A stretch of DNA of 64,000 bases from assembly GCA_947179485.1 (NCBI GenBank), contig OX359250.1, positions 44,179,450 to 44,243,449 of the forward strand, given 5' to 3'. Source of the DNA: Allacma fusca. Lineage: Eukaryota; Arthropoda; Collembola; Symphypleona; Sminthuridae. A model generated the notes under the pieces. It worked only from the letters and a program-made list of their open reading frames with translations. It was not told the origin of the DNA and did not search any database. This document shows positions 1 through 11,600 of this stretch, in pieces. The translations under genes and the position numbers were made by a program. Each line of letters begins with the position of its first letter. Position 1 is the stretch's first letter.

Positions 1-2525
1 GTTTCTGATCCCTTCCATTCACTAATTAATGCTTACCAATCCCAGCTTTTGAAAAATGAATTCATTGCTAATTAGGATTACTAATGTTGGTCTTTGGAGA
101 CAAAAAGAACCAGGTTACAGGAACAATATTGTTAAAGAAATTGAATAATGCACTCTGAATCGACGAGGTCACCGTTGGGTACATGAGGAGAGACAGAAGG
201 ACATCAATAAATAAGAACATGAAAAGCTCCATGAGGTGACTATAGGTTATCCCATTTATTAAGGCTGATATGACACCAAACCTACGGGGTAATTTCGGCT
301 TCAATCACACACACACAGTCGTTCCTGGAAACACAACAGGACTCCCACGCATGTCCATTAATAGTAGACCCAGCTCTGTACTCTGGGAAAAAAAACGACA
401 ATTTTGGATGCTGGGACTGAGAGTCCCCTGGCACAATTTTTGGGCCAGTAAAGCTCCTAACATTTCACTCAGGAGCGATTCCAGGATCTTGATGATATTA
501 CTTTATAAACTTTCCGAGGAAGGTATAGTTGTTTGGGAATATTATCCACATATGAGTTAAATGCTTCTCCGTGTCACACATTACCTTTTAGCACCACCTA
601 CACATGTTTTACTTTTTGATGGTATTTTATCAGGACTCATCTGGGGTCTTAATAACATGAATTCTACGAAGAAAGATCTACCAAGTTAGATATTTACTAT
701 TAAATACAGGGGGGGGGTACTTAAAATAATACTCTCTTCATCCCTCATACAACCAAAGATTTAAGTTCCAATTCAAATAGGATTTCAATTGTTTCAACAC
801 ATTTTCTAAAATGAAATATTGCTCCTTTCTTAAGTCCCATTCCGTATTTCTGGATATATTATATATTATAGAATGACGATGAGCATGAGGGAAGAACAAA
901 ATATTTTTGTTGAATTATAAATTATTTTGTACTTTAAAATAATTACTTAAATATTTTTTTCTGTATGATACTGTGTATTTGGATTGCTCCCGGTCGATTG
1001 AACATTTTATGGAGGTAGTCAAAATAATTAGTATGACTTACCATCCATAATTAATAGTGATCATAAAATTGTATAAAACTTGATGCATGGTATTTAAAAA
1101 GTTACGACTTGAATTTCACTTTGCTCAGAATTGTGGATAAAAACAAATTAAGGAAGGTTGCTGGAGCGTCAATTTAAAATCTGAGTTAGGAAAGTCTTGG
1201 AGAAGTTCTCCCCTTGGAAAAATAATTCAATCTTTTTTTTTGAGCCACTTCAGGGTAGTTTGTAGACTGTTATTCCAGGAACAAACTTGTCTGTCACATC
1301 AAATCAACCCCCAAAATAAAATCCAATCGATTTATTTTCCCAGGCGTGAACTTCTCCAAGAGTCTCTACATTGACTCTGCCAATTTACCTCTACGGGCTT
1401 ATTTTGTTCCTGCGTAGAGACTTCCCCACGCTGTGACCCGCCGTAGGCTTCTTGTAACGGTCATAAAATATTCTACAGAGTATATATCCACAGTACAGCC
1501 TGAAGACTGTAAATCCCGTTCCTGTCACTTGATCTGGACCCCTGGAACTGAGAATGTATAGTATTAAATGATTATTACATGAATTCACATCAAATTTACG
1601 GGGATTTTAAAATTGGTCAAAAAATTGAATGAATTAAATTATTACTTCAAGATCATTAAAACGCTCAGGGGGTCAGGAGGAGGACTGTCTCACGGAATTC
1701 AAGAATCATTGAATAGTATTGCATATGATCATATTTGAGTGGGAATGTTATCGTAATCCCATTCAATATAGATACATAAGGTTACATGAAGTCAGGATCT
1801 GTTACATGATGTGGAATGTGTTTTACATGTTACGGAATGGAATGTTTGTCGAAGTTGTTGAATTGTATCTTGCTTCCAGGTAATTGCTAATGCCTATATA
1901 CATGGACAGTGGAGCACTGCATCATGGTAGCGTTAATGACTTGAATAAATTACCATTCTAACTGTGAGTATTAATTTGTGGGTTGCAGGAGTTGCTGTTA
2001 ATTACTCAGGACTACAGGGACTAATCATCCAGGAAACTCGTCCATCACAGTCCGAGAGTTCCGTGGGTTCTATATTTCTTAAAGTTTAAATGTTCAGAAG
2101 ACTCGAGAGTTGCCACATCAAAGCTGCCATATCTTCCTGGGCGTAAGTGGGAACTCTCCTGTCACGTACGTCTTTCTTTAGATGTCAACTGTCAACTTCC
2201 TACCACTGCCATTGAATTCTTCCATTCCAGACTTTTTGCCCAACGTTGGACAATAATAATTTAGAGGAGAATAGGGAGACGACAAAAATTTGTCAAAACT
2301 GAAGAAACTCGAAGGAAATTGATACGCACCAATAAATCATTCTTTACTCAGATCAAAAGCTAAAGAAAAAAAAATCTTCGGAGCTGTGAGTACAACTTTC
2401 CAGAGCCCAGGACATCATCAGGATTAATTTTACAAAAATCGTAGGATTCAACTTTCCAACTTCCAAGTCATTGTGAAAGAATTGAGTGTTGTTTGGAAAA
2501 TACTTACCTGAAAAATCAAAGCGAG
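1..2525. other. No recognised gene; upstream of the tetraspanin
   Basis: No family motif or convincing splice-bounded coding exon was found on either strand. A hydrophobic minus-strand open stretch at 68-304 begins at TTG directly after an in-frame stop and resembles nothing I know. There is a short poly-G run at about 711-718. The last few hundred bases must include the tetraspanin promoter and 5' UTR, but I cannot place a transcription start. Confidence 0.6.
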
Positions 2526-2588
2526 ATGGCTTGCTGTGGACTCAAATGCTCAAAAGCTTTCGTCGTGATTTTCAACCTTTTCTTTTGG
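2526..2588 (+). CDS. Tetraspanin exon 1 (N-terminus, start of TM1)
   Basis: The ATG opens a 21-codon exon ending FNLFFW, followed by the donor gtgaga. The cysteines near the start (CCGLKC) are typical palmitoylation sites at the cytoplasmic edge of TM1. The frame continues across a 2.9-kb intron into VSGCAF, which completes TM1. Confidence 0.88.
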
Positions 2589-5500
2589 GTGAGAACCCTT
2601 TAATATTTTTGATATGTGCGAGGAGTTTAAATTGTGATGAGTAATCTAATCCTAAATTAATTCAATATGCCCAACCTCTAGTATATATGAGGCTCTGATC
2701 AAATTGTGAGCTAAGTTTTATGAATGAGTTAAGAGCTTCATTTTCATTCTCAATAGTTTTTATGAGCCGTAAAAATGAATACAATGCCTTTAATAGCTAA
2801 TTGTACGGGAAACGCTTGGAGAGAACTAGACTGAGCGGTATCAAGGAGGAACAGTTACCACAAAATTCCATTATCCTCTTGCTAACAATAAGTTTAAGTA
2901 TCAGCTTTGACTAGAGAATGAAACGGTGAATAGAGTGTGGAGTGATAGGCCGGAAAGGATACCATAAAATATTATCTTCTATGATGTAATGATTTTTTCC
3001 ATGGGAGGCCCCTTCTTCTTGCTTTGCCTATTCGTGTGCGAATGTGAGTTTTTTTACAAAGAATTTACGAGTCGGCTGTAAAAATCTACTACTGTCCTAA
3101 GTCCTAACCATTTGGGATTCCGTATTTAGGAGTCCGACTCCGACCCAGACTCTTCCCACTTTCTCTTACCCTACACATACACACACACATACACACTGTC
3201 AATTGATACTGTCCAGGAAGAGTTCACTCAATTATTTATGAGCTCAAGCACATGATTTACTGGACACGTGTATATGTACTCCTACACAGTAGGGATTCTC
3301 ACCTGTCCCTTCTCCGGGTTTCTTGGAAAGCTCATCTTTTTCTGTCAGTCCCTTAATTCTTTATACTCCTTGGTGGTAACAACATCGAGGACATTAAGTA
3401 TCATTGGATGATTTAGTGTTAAATCAATTTTATGATGGATTGATGAAGACATTATTTCCCCCATTCCTCACAAAATCCCATGACCGGAGTTACTGCCTTT
3501 TAGACTCACAATCGGCCATAATCATAACTCGTGCTAAGTAGATGATGATGCCCACAAGTTCACGTTACTGCTTGTATTGTGTCTGCTTGTGCATGTGATT
3601 ATCTAATGGAACAAAAATTCCTACTAAATATCAACTAAATGCATGGGAGCTGTTCTACTAATCTTGGGCGTAACTTAATTACGTAAAACTGATTAACACT
3701 ATCAGGCATGACGTTCTACACTGAGTGAGTACAGTCCGCTTAATGATTTGTACCGTCTCATTAAGCTCCCATGTATTATTTTTGTGAAATTTCAAAGGTG
3801 TGCATGCAATACTGTATGGGGGACCGTAATCTCCTGGAAATACTCGATCCTAGGAGTTCCTTGCACTCTACTCATTGTAATGGTCTCACAGTTGCTGTCC
3901 AAGTACAGATTCCTCATATTTTTGGGGAATTATTAGCAATATAGCAGTAATTGCATGGAAACATTGAATGCACGTATATATAAGCTCGAAAGATTTTAGT
4001 ACTTAGGACACATAATTATGTATTACTGCATATTTTATACACAGGGAATTAGTATAATTATAATTATTATCATCAGCCCCTGGTTACAACAAGACTAATT
4101 ATTTACATTAACCTCATTGAATCAATCCTAGAGAAAGTCCAGAAATAATCCGAGGGGGTAAATTCAGATCGTCTGAGGAAGCAGTGTTATAGTCGTAGGG
4201 ATCAAAGTGTATATGGTAGTATTCAAAGGGAAATTAGTAATAATATGATCATTTTTGTTTCCTTCAGTTTCCCCTCATAGATAGATGTACATAGGTACAA
4301 GGAATCAAAAAGGCATTATCAGGGCACGCCACATTAGCCACACGTTAGCAAATATCTTTCTCAGTCTCAGAATTCTCAGAATGTCTCAGAATTGATGCGA
4401 GGAGCAAAGGCTTGAGATTCCGAAATAATTAGGGACTACAGTACTCTTAAATGTGGAAAACAGGAGTTGAGATGAAACAGCACCCGCTTTGCTACGACTC
4501 GGCATAAGTTATTCTTTCGAATGTGAGGCTTCTAGCCATCTTCAAATGTTCCACTGTTTTCTCACCACATCAATTGTTTGGCAACATGAGGCTTCAAGCT
4601 CAAGAAAGTTGATGATGGAAGTGAAAGAGACAGTAATAATTACTAAACTGAACATAAAAAATGTCAAGATTCAAGGGAGACTATGGGCTACTTATAATTC
4701 ACAATTACCAAACGGCATTTCATTTTTAGGAACTTTTGACCTGAAGCAAAACACTGCTATTCACAGAAGTTCCGGAATCAAAGGTTTGAGTGAAGCTTTG
4801 AACAAACACAGTAGATGTAAAAGGATGATACAAAGAAGAAGAAAATAATGGAAGTGTATTATTTGCACCTTCAATAAAAACGAGTAGCTATTCAATAGGT
4901 AGTGGGACCAAATTACATGCTCACAATTAGAGCCGTGAGCCCTCCCAGAGCCCTTCCTTGACAGGTGTCAGTATTGGTTGAGCAAAAGAGTTTCGAGAAA
5001 ACTGTGGGAGTACTAATTAATTTAGCCAAAGTAAAGTATGAGAAGTATTTTGTTCTGGGCTAAATATGTGTCTATGCTTTCTCTTTGTGTTGTGATGGGA
5101 GAAAACACACCTGTCACGAAGTACACAAGAGGTTCGTGGACGTACAAATCTGAGGAGATTAATATTTGTCTTCAAAATATACATACATACATACATTGGG
5201 CTGTGTAGAAGTTACGACATGGAAGGGTCACAATTTAGCAAGTAATGCTTCACAAATTATTCACTGAATGAATGGAGAGAAGAAAGAATGATTGTGTCAT
5301 ACAAAGTTTCCTCGTCAATAATAAATTGGTTTACCTCACACTCGGTGTATGTCTCACGCGACAGGAGTTGCTCTTTGCAATAAATAAGAGACTCATGGGG
5401 TGTACTCATGAGTTATTATTCTTAAATTATTGGAATATTTATTTATTTGGTTGGGTATAATTATTTAAAATATGTAAAATTTCCAGGTGTCAGGATGTGC

Positions 5501-8500
5501 ATTTGTAGCACTTGGGGGATTGTTCCTGATGGACGAGACTTATCAGCACTACTTCACACTCTTTACTATCGACTCTCCGTACATTGATGAGCCGGCCAAA
5601 TGCTTGCAAATAGCTGCACTTGCTATTATTGGATTCGGTGGATTTATCATCTTTGTCGGATTTTTTGGCTGTTGTGGATCCTGTCAAGAGAGCAAATGCA
5701 TGTTGGGGATTGTAAGTGAAAAGCATGACAGTGGAGTATATATTCAAATTATTTAAATTAAATCAAAAGAAATTGAGACTGTTCACATAGGCTGTCAAAA
5801 AACTTTCCCCCTTCCAGCTCGGATAGGGACATGAGCAATAATTTATTATTCCCCTTTTTCGTGGTTTCTTATATAGATTTCCTAAAAATTTACTTCATTG
5901 ATGTAATTATGTATGTAAGTAAAAATGCTGGACCAAAGAGGTCAATTATTTTGTTTTAAATTCGAATTAAAATATACAAGTTTAGATCTCTTGATAAATT
6001 AATCTGACTGTGTTTGGAGTTCCTTGACAGGGCCAATACAAATGTTTATGATTTAGACTAGACTAACGACTATGTCAAGTTTATACATCCAGGAGGAAAG
6101 TTTTGAGCTCACATTGGAAGAGTAAAATTTTTTTTTTGTAGCACGTCGAGAGAGTGTTATTTATACCATTAGAGTTGTCATTTCCCACTCTCAATCCAGT
6201 CGGCAATAGAACACAATGTAGGACTGTCAGTAATGCCCTGGGAAAATGAGGATGTGAACACGAACATCCGTTTTCTTTTTTGTTGTTTACGATTGTGGTG
6301 GACACAATAATAGACAAAAATCAATAGCCCTAATTAGTGAAATGACTCGCAACAACACATGTTTGGGCATGGGCTCAAGTCAAGTCTACATTTGGAATGA
6401 GCGAAGAGAAGGGAATTGGTTGTGTAAGCATATTTTATTTACATAATTACTTCCAGTATATCTTCGTACTGATTTTGATCAGTCTGGTGGAAGTGGCTCT
6501 TGGACTTGCGGGAGGATACTTTCGTGTGTACTTCCCAGGACATTTGGGGACAACTTTAAGGGTGAAGCTGGAAACTGACTATGGAAAACCTAACCATGAT
6601 GTTTTCTCCAAAGCCATCAACTACACACAGTACGAAGTAAGCCCGAAGGAAAACATGTTTTTACAACTTTACCTTCACTCAACGTCCACTTTCATTACTT
6701 GTCACTCCTCTCCAAATTACTACACTATCACCTCGTGAGCCTTTTCAGACCCCAAATACAATAGTCATGTCTCACTCGTGGAGTTCCTCGCCTTTGCCCG
6801 GACTTTCTACAGACACTGTTTTGTTGAGAGGCGGCAGCGGGAATCCATTTAGGGATCAATATTCATGTAAAAAAAAAGTGGATGACGAAGGGTAAAGAAG
6901 GTTCGTGTAGAAAGGGGAAATATACAATTCATTTCTTCAACAACGGGAGATTTACATGCCTCGTTCATTTTTCTGTCTTCATCTAGTATGCATGCCGGGC
7001 CGGGAATGTTATGTAGTTCGAGCGTGTAATCGGGTAGAAAGCTAAGTCAATGAGACATGAGTACTGTCCCATGAAGACGAAATCCACTTGAATCGTCCTT
7101 TTTTGTCGTACTAGACGTCAAGAACTGATTTATGCACTGCTCCAAATCATCCAGAAAATATACAAGTGATATCACAGACATTCTTGTCAATGCACGCTAA
7201 CGATCAAAATCCAAAAGTGACTCAAGATGCGCTCGAAATATACTATAATCTATCTCTTTATTGTAGCTGTGTCTTTGTATCTATGTATATCAAGGGCTTT
7301 CAAAGAGTTTGTCTGACCTCTTTTGTGATGACATTAATGAAATGTACCTTACCTTTAGTGTGTATAGGAACCTCTTTGAAAGGAAGCTTTTTCTAATCCT
7401 TGTGCTCAGATGAGGATATTGGTTTACCCACCAACCGTACACACAGGCAATTAATCTTGGGATTTTGCAGTTTGTTTTGATAGCGCGGTACTTATAATAG
7501 GCCACTGAAAAATGTTTGATTTTTTTTCCACAAACAAAGAGCTCTTAATACGAGCTTTTATGAACGTATTAAATAACGGCCATAAAATATAAATATGAGA
7601 CTGAAATCGTAGCTTTTGGGAAATTTCCCCAACCATTTATTATGAGTAAACCATTTTTATTTATTTTGGCACACACATGTTTTAGATTTGATGGCATTCG
7701 TACATGCTCCGAATAATGCTTACCCCACAGTCAGTCTATTTCCAAGCCTTAACTGGGACTTGACTCTTCCTCCTACGAATTGTTTTTCTATTTTGATCTG
7801 CTACAATAATTCCTTTTACCTACCTTTACTGATTACTGTGTCTTGAACGCTACTCGTCAAGAACTTTCTTAAGTTGTTCCGTTATTTTGCCTGTGTCGTG
7901 GACATTCCATGGGTCTATACAGCTTTCATTAAAGAACTAGATAATTATATTAACGTTTTAAATTATTTTTTGTACAATATTTTAATAATATTTTGGATGA
8001 CTGGATTACAGCTCAAGTGTTGCGGCATAATGAATCATGAAGATTATGTAAGGAGTGGATTCACGAACAATTCAATTTCGTCTCACAATTCTAAAAACGG
8101 AGTTCAGATTATTCGTCCCTTGCAGTGTTGCGAATTGAGAATTGAGGTCCGATTTAATGTTGATAATCCACCGTTAGTCTGTTTGTTTGTCTGTTCTTTA
8201 GCATTGAGATAATTTAATATGCGAGTATTTTCTATCCAGTGGGGCGGAGATGTTGAGCCCTGGGAAAAGCCGAACCCGAAAGAATTATCGAGATGCCAGA
8301 GCAGTCAAAATTCGGAGTACACAGGAGCCCTATACGATAACGTAAAATTGGAAATAACATTTTCTACATTAAATATTAAAGAAATATGTCACTGGGGTTT
8401 TTTTAATTCTTTTCAAATTGTAACAGGGATGTTGGATGTTACTTCAAGAATGGTATTTTGAGCGTAATCTGATCTTGATTGCAGTAAGTGGCGGGCTGGT

Positions 8501-8672
8501 ATTACTGCAGGTAAGTAAATTTATCTATTTGAATTAACGTAAAATAAGTCAGACCCTGCAGTAGCAGAGTAAATAAAATGAAAATAAAATGTTGGGATAT
8601 TCTTCACAGATATTTACAATCATCTTCTCAATCTGCGAGATACGGAATATTCCAGATTACGAAGAACAATAG
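2526..8672 (+). CDS. Tetraspanin family membrane protein, seven exons (complete)
   Basis: This is a four-pass tetraspanin that would scaffold partner proteins in plasma-membrane or vesicle microdomains. Coding exons are 2526-2588, 5487-5711, 6457-6636, 8012-8047 (or to 8146), 8240-8341, 8427-8510 and 8610-8672. All junctions are phase 0 and GT-AG. The N-terminus has the typical CCGLKCSK start leading into TM1 (about residues 11-34). A small extracellular loop, TM2 (about 62-82), the cytoplasmic GCCGSCQESKC motif (82-92) and TM3 (about 97-119) follow. EC2 carries the diagnostic LKCCG (CCG at 159-161), a later RC and a GC. TM4 ends in a short tail, CEIRNIPDYEEQ. The predicted length is 250 aa with the short fourth exon or 283 aa with the long one, both normal for the family. 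An N-glycosylation site NYT lies in EC2 (151-153). I cannot assign a subfamily or orthologue. The least certain point is the fourth-exon donor. Confidence 0.9.
5487..5711 (+). CDS. Tetraspanin exon 2 (TM1 end, EC1, TM2, cysteine motif)
   Basis: The acceptor tttccag precedes 75 codons and the donor gtaagt follows. The exon encodes the rest of TM1, a small EC1 rich in Tyr and Phe, TM2 (LAIIGFGGFIIFVGFFG) and the GCCGSCQESKC motif of the intracellular loop. The minus-strand open frame over the same bases is a shadow. Confidence 0.93.
6457..6636 (+). CDS. Tetraspanin exon 3 (TM3 and first part of EC2)
   Basis: The acceptor cttccag and the donor gtaagc bound 60 codons. They encode TM3 (YIFVLILISLVEVALGLAGG) and the first helix of the large extracellular loop, including an NYT sequon just before the exon end. 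Confidence 0.92.
8012..8146 (+). CDS. Tetraspanin exon 4 (CCG motif; 3' end ambiguous)
   Basis: The acceptor is ttacag. The exon opens with LKCCGIMNHEDY, which holds the family-defining CCG. Two phase-0 ends are possible. A good donor, gtaagg, follows position 8047 and gives a 12-codon exon. A weak GT (gtccga) follows 8146 and gives 45 codons that include IIRPLQCCEL, a good match to the family PxSCC motif. I give the long form here because of that motif. The short form has the better splice signal, and the two may be alternative products. Confidence 0.6.
8240..8341 (+). CDS. Tetraspanin exon 5 (EC2)
   Basis: The acceptor tatccag and the donor gtaaaa bound 34 codons beginning WGGDVEPW and ending TGALYDN. 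The exon supplies a single EC2 cysteine (SRCQSS) that would pair within the loop. The intron to the next exon is only 85 bp. Confidence 0.85.
8427..8510 (+). CDS. Tetraspanin exon 6 (EC2 end and TM4 start)
   Basis: The acceptor taacag and the donor gtaagt bound 28 codons. The exon starts with GCW, the last EC2 cysteine, whose Gly-Cys pair sits at the usual distance before TM4. The start of TM4 (NLILIAVSGGLVLLQ) follows. Confidence 0.9.
8610..8672 (+). CDS. Tetraspanin exon 7 (TM4 end, cytoplasmic tail, stop)
   Basis: The acceptor ttcacag opens 20 codons plus TAG. They complete TM4 (IFTIIFSICEI) and give a short acidic tail, PDYEEQ. No AATAAA lies close downstream. The nearest one I noticed is near 11120, so the 3' UTR is either long or uses a variant signal. 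Confidence 0.88.
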   Translation: MFTIIFSICEIRNIPDYEEQ

Positions 8673-11600
8673 CAGGCATTTGGTGGCCATTGAAGGAAGA
8701 CAGAAGGCATGTGTTGTTGGAAATGGCAGAAACTCTTTTTAATCATTCGTTCATTACAGTTGGTTTTTATTTGTACAAAGTTGGAAGCTAGACATTGTGT
8801 GTTGAACATGGATCTTAAAATTACAATATTTGCATCCTCTGTGACAGGGCAATTTAAAATGCTAATTTAGTAATTACATTGGTGTTCAATCTGTACCTAT
8901 GAACTTACTCGCTGTAAAAATCTATGGATCCGCATTTGTTTCTCCTGTAATATTATTACTACTGCGAAAGAGTTTATGGTTATATGATGGTTATAGCTTA
9001 GTATTAGTCAAGGAAAAAAACGTATTTCAGATGTTGTCACAAACAGCACACATGTACAAATATGGTTGTCCCTGCTGCATAATTTTTATCAGAGCCTAAA
9101 ACTTGTTTCCAGCCAGTGTGCATATAACCTTTTTGCATTCGTATTTTTTTTGTATGTAGATGCTAAAAGAAATCTTTGAGTTAAAACTTAAGAAAAGTTG
9201 AATAATTATTATTGTGAGGAAGCGCGACTGTATATAATTAATTATATATATCTACAAGTAAAGTTATGTATATGAGGGATAGTTTCATCGGCAGGTCATA
9301 TTCAAATGGACTGGAAGGGTCTAGACGACATAGGAATTTTTGAAGAGTTTGTCCATGATTGTTAGAAAGTTTCGTTCATTGAATTGTCATGGAAATCCTG
9401 TTACTGTATTGAATCTGACTCCCTCATATTTGTTTATTTAATACTAATAATTATAAACGTTAGAACGATTAGGATATTAACATTTGACAAATCAAAAACA
9501 TACATGCCGTTCCCCGGTAGAATATACATAGGTCATGTGTTATTGTAAGTATATGTGTTATGTGACGGGGCACAGTGATTCCGACATTGTTAGTTGGTTT
9601 TAATTCTGAACCCTGACAATGAGAGGTTAAACGTTACGGGGTGTTTGTCATACCTGGCATGAATAGAACTATAATGGTTATGAGTCAGCGTGTGCTAAAG
9701 TAAGTGAACAACGTTTATGATTACAACCTATAGTTGTTAGATTACCAATAATAATTATTACTGCAAACATAAAGCTTTAAATTGGACTATTTTGCACGTA
9801 AAAAATGTAATTATTTGTTATCTAATTTGCGATGTGGATGGTGGTGATGAAACAGGCAATCATTGATATTTAAAGTAATTTACAGCAAGTAGTAGCATAT
9901 ACCACAAACACTGTGTTTGTACCGCCAGCAGCAGTACTATTAATTAATGGAGTAGGAGTAGGAGCTATTTGTAGTTTTAAATCCCTGCGGAAATTAATTA
10001 ATAGTATCCCGTGCAAATGTGGATGAATGCCGTGTGACTATCGCTTAACTCTCTGTTAGCTGTGAATACCTATAATATGTCAAAGTTCAAATATGTAGAT
10101 TAATGTTAGCTCCGTTTTCAATCGGATGTCGGTTTGCATCAATTATGTATGTATATACACAGGTCTTGTGCGGGTAGTTTTCGTAATGTCAAACCTACCA
10201 AAGTGTAAGTATGAGAGTTTCCAGTGAAACCGCAGATTTGGTTTTTTTTACCTTATCTTTCGAATACCAAAGATATATGATATATGTAGTATGAAACTAA
10301 TTACATAAGTGATTAATTAACTTCTCGTCTCTTAAATCCCCCCCCTCGAAGCGTAACACAGTATACATGTAAAATTATTATACTTACATACACTACAGTG
10401 TTATAGTCTGAACTTTCTTGATGACAATTAAGTACGAATGGTTTTTTTTTGTCAATAGCTGTACTTATTTGTGTAATTACACATTTCCATACCTGTAAAT
10501 TATGGATTCGGCTGAAAGATAATTAAAAAGTAGGATGGTAACCGAACTGCTTGCAAAACATAAGGCTAATCTGGTGTCAAATAGTAACATATATAAAAAA
10601 CCTATGGAAACACTATTGTATTCAAACAACCAAAAAAAAAACTAGGAAATCATACCCGTACTTTAGAAATCCTGTTAACCTTGAGGCAAGTGTAAAAAAA
10701 ATAATATGAATGCCATACGATATGTACATAGCTTTCTTGATAGTCAGTAGAGTAACGGAAGGGATTATAACTAACAATTAGGGTAGGTTATAGTGTATAG
10801 ATTTGTAACTAGGAATAGAAGGAGCGCCAGTCAGTGCGTGCGTACAGCTAAAACACAAAGCCAAAGCCAAAATTATAAAGGACCATAAATTTACGATTTA
10901 GGTCGATTTATCGGGAGGAGGATTAATTTAATAATTATTATTAGCAATATTGTAAAGGTATAGAGTGAGGAGTGTACGTAGGTGTAGTGGATTAGATATT
11001 ATTGTAGATTTTGTACAGATTATTTGAAAACAGCCAAAATCGTTGTAGCATTAATGAGGAAGGTATCGGGAATGAGAATGAACCAAGTCAAAGGGTTGTG
11101 TACGTTGTGTGACAGAACATAAATAAATACTGTCGGAGGAGAGTTATGGAGGAATCCTGTGGGGGGAACGGATGACATTAAAACACACACATACATATGT
11201 ACATAAATGCTACAACTGAAACTGGTCAGAAGTCGTTCCTGATCATTCTATAAATAGCAGAGTTCAGATTAAGCCTGACGAGGTGTGAGAAATACTGTAG
11301 ATCTTAAAACCGAGTGCATGCATATACATAGAGCTATAGATTGGAACTAGATTTTTCCCTGGCTAGGTTGATAACAATAGAATAGTTACGACTTACAATT
11401 AGACCCTAATATTTATCGTGTAGTGACCGTGGTAGCAACAAATTGAGGACAAGAATTGTGAGAGCGAAGAAGCTTCTTGCTGGAAAGAAATGCTTTGTTG
11501 ACTGATTAATAATCTCCTTATACACATTTATTACATACTCGAAAGGACTTGCTTGTTTACAGTTAAAACTTGCAGTTAGACTAGTGAAGTAATTAATTAA

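Noticed and set aside
68-304. Hydrophobic minus-strand open frame that resembles part of a multi-pass receptor
   Set aside because: It starts at TTG immediately after an in-frame stop, has no good splice signals at its ends, and matches no family I recognise.
4489-4848. 119-codon open frame inside tetraspanin intron 1
   Set aside because: It does not begin with ATG, has no recognisable domain, and lies wholly in an intron of a well-supported gene. Length alone is not convincing.
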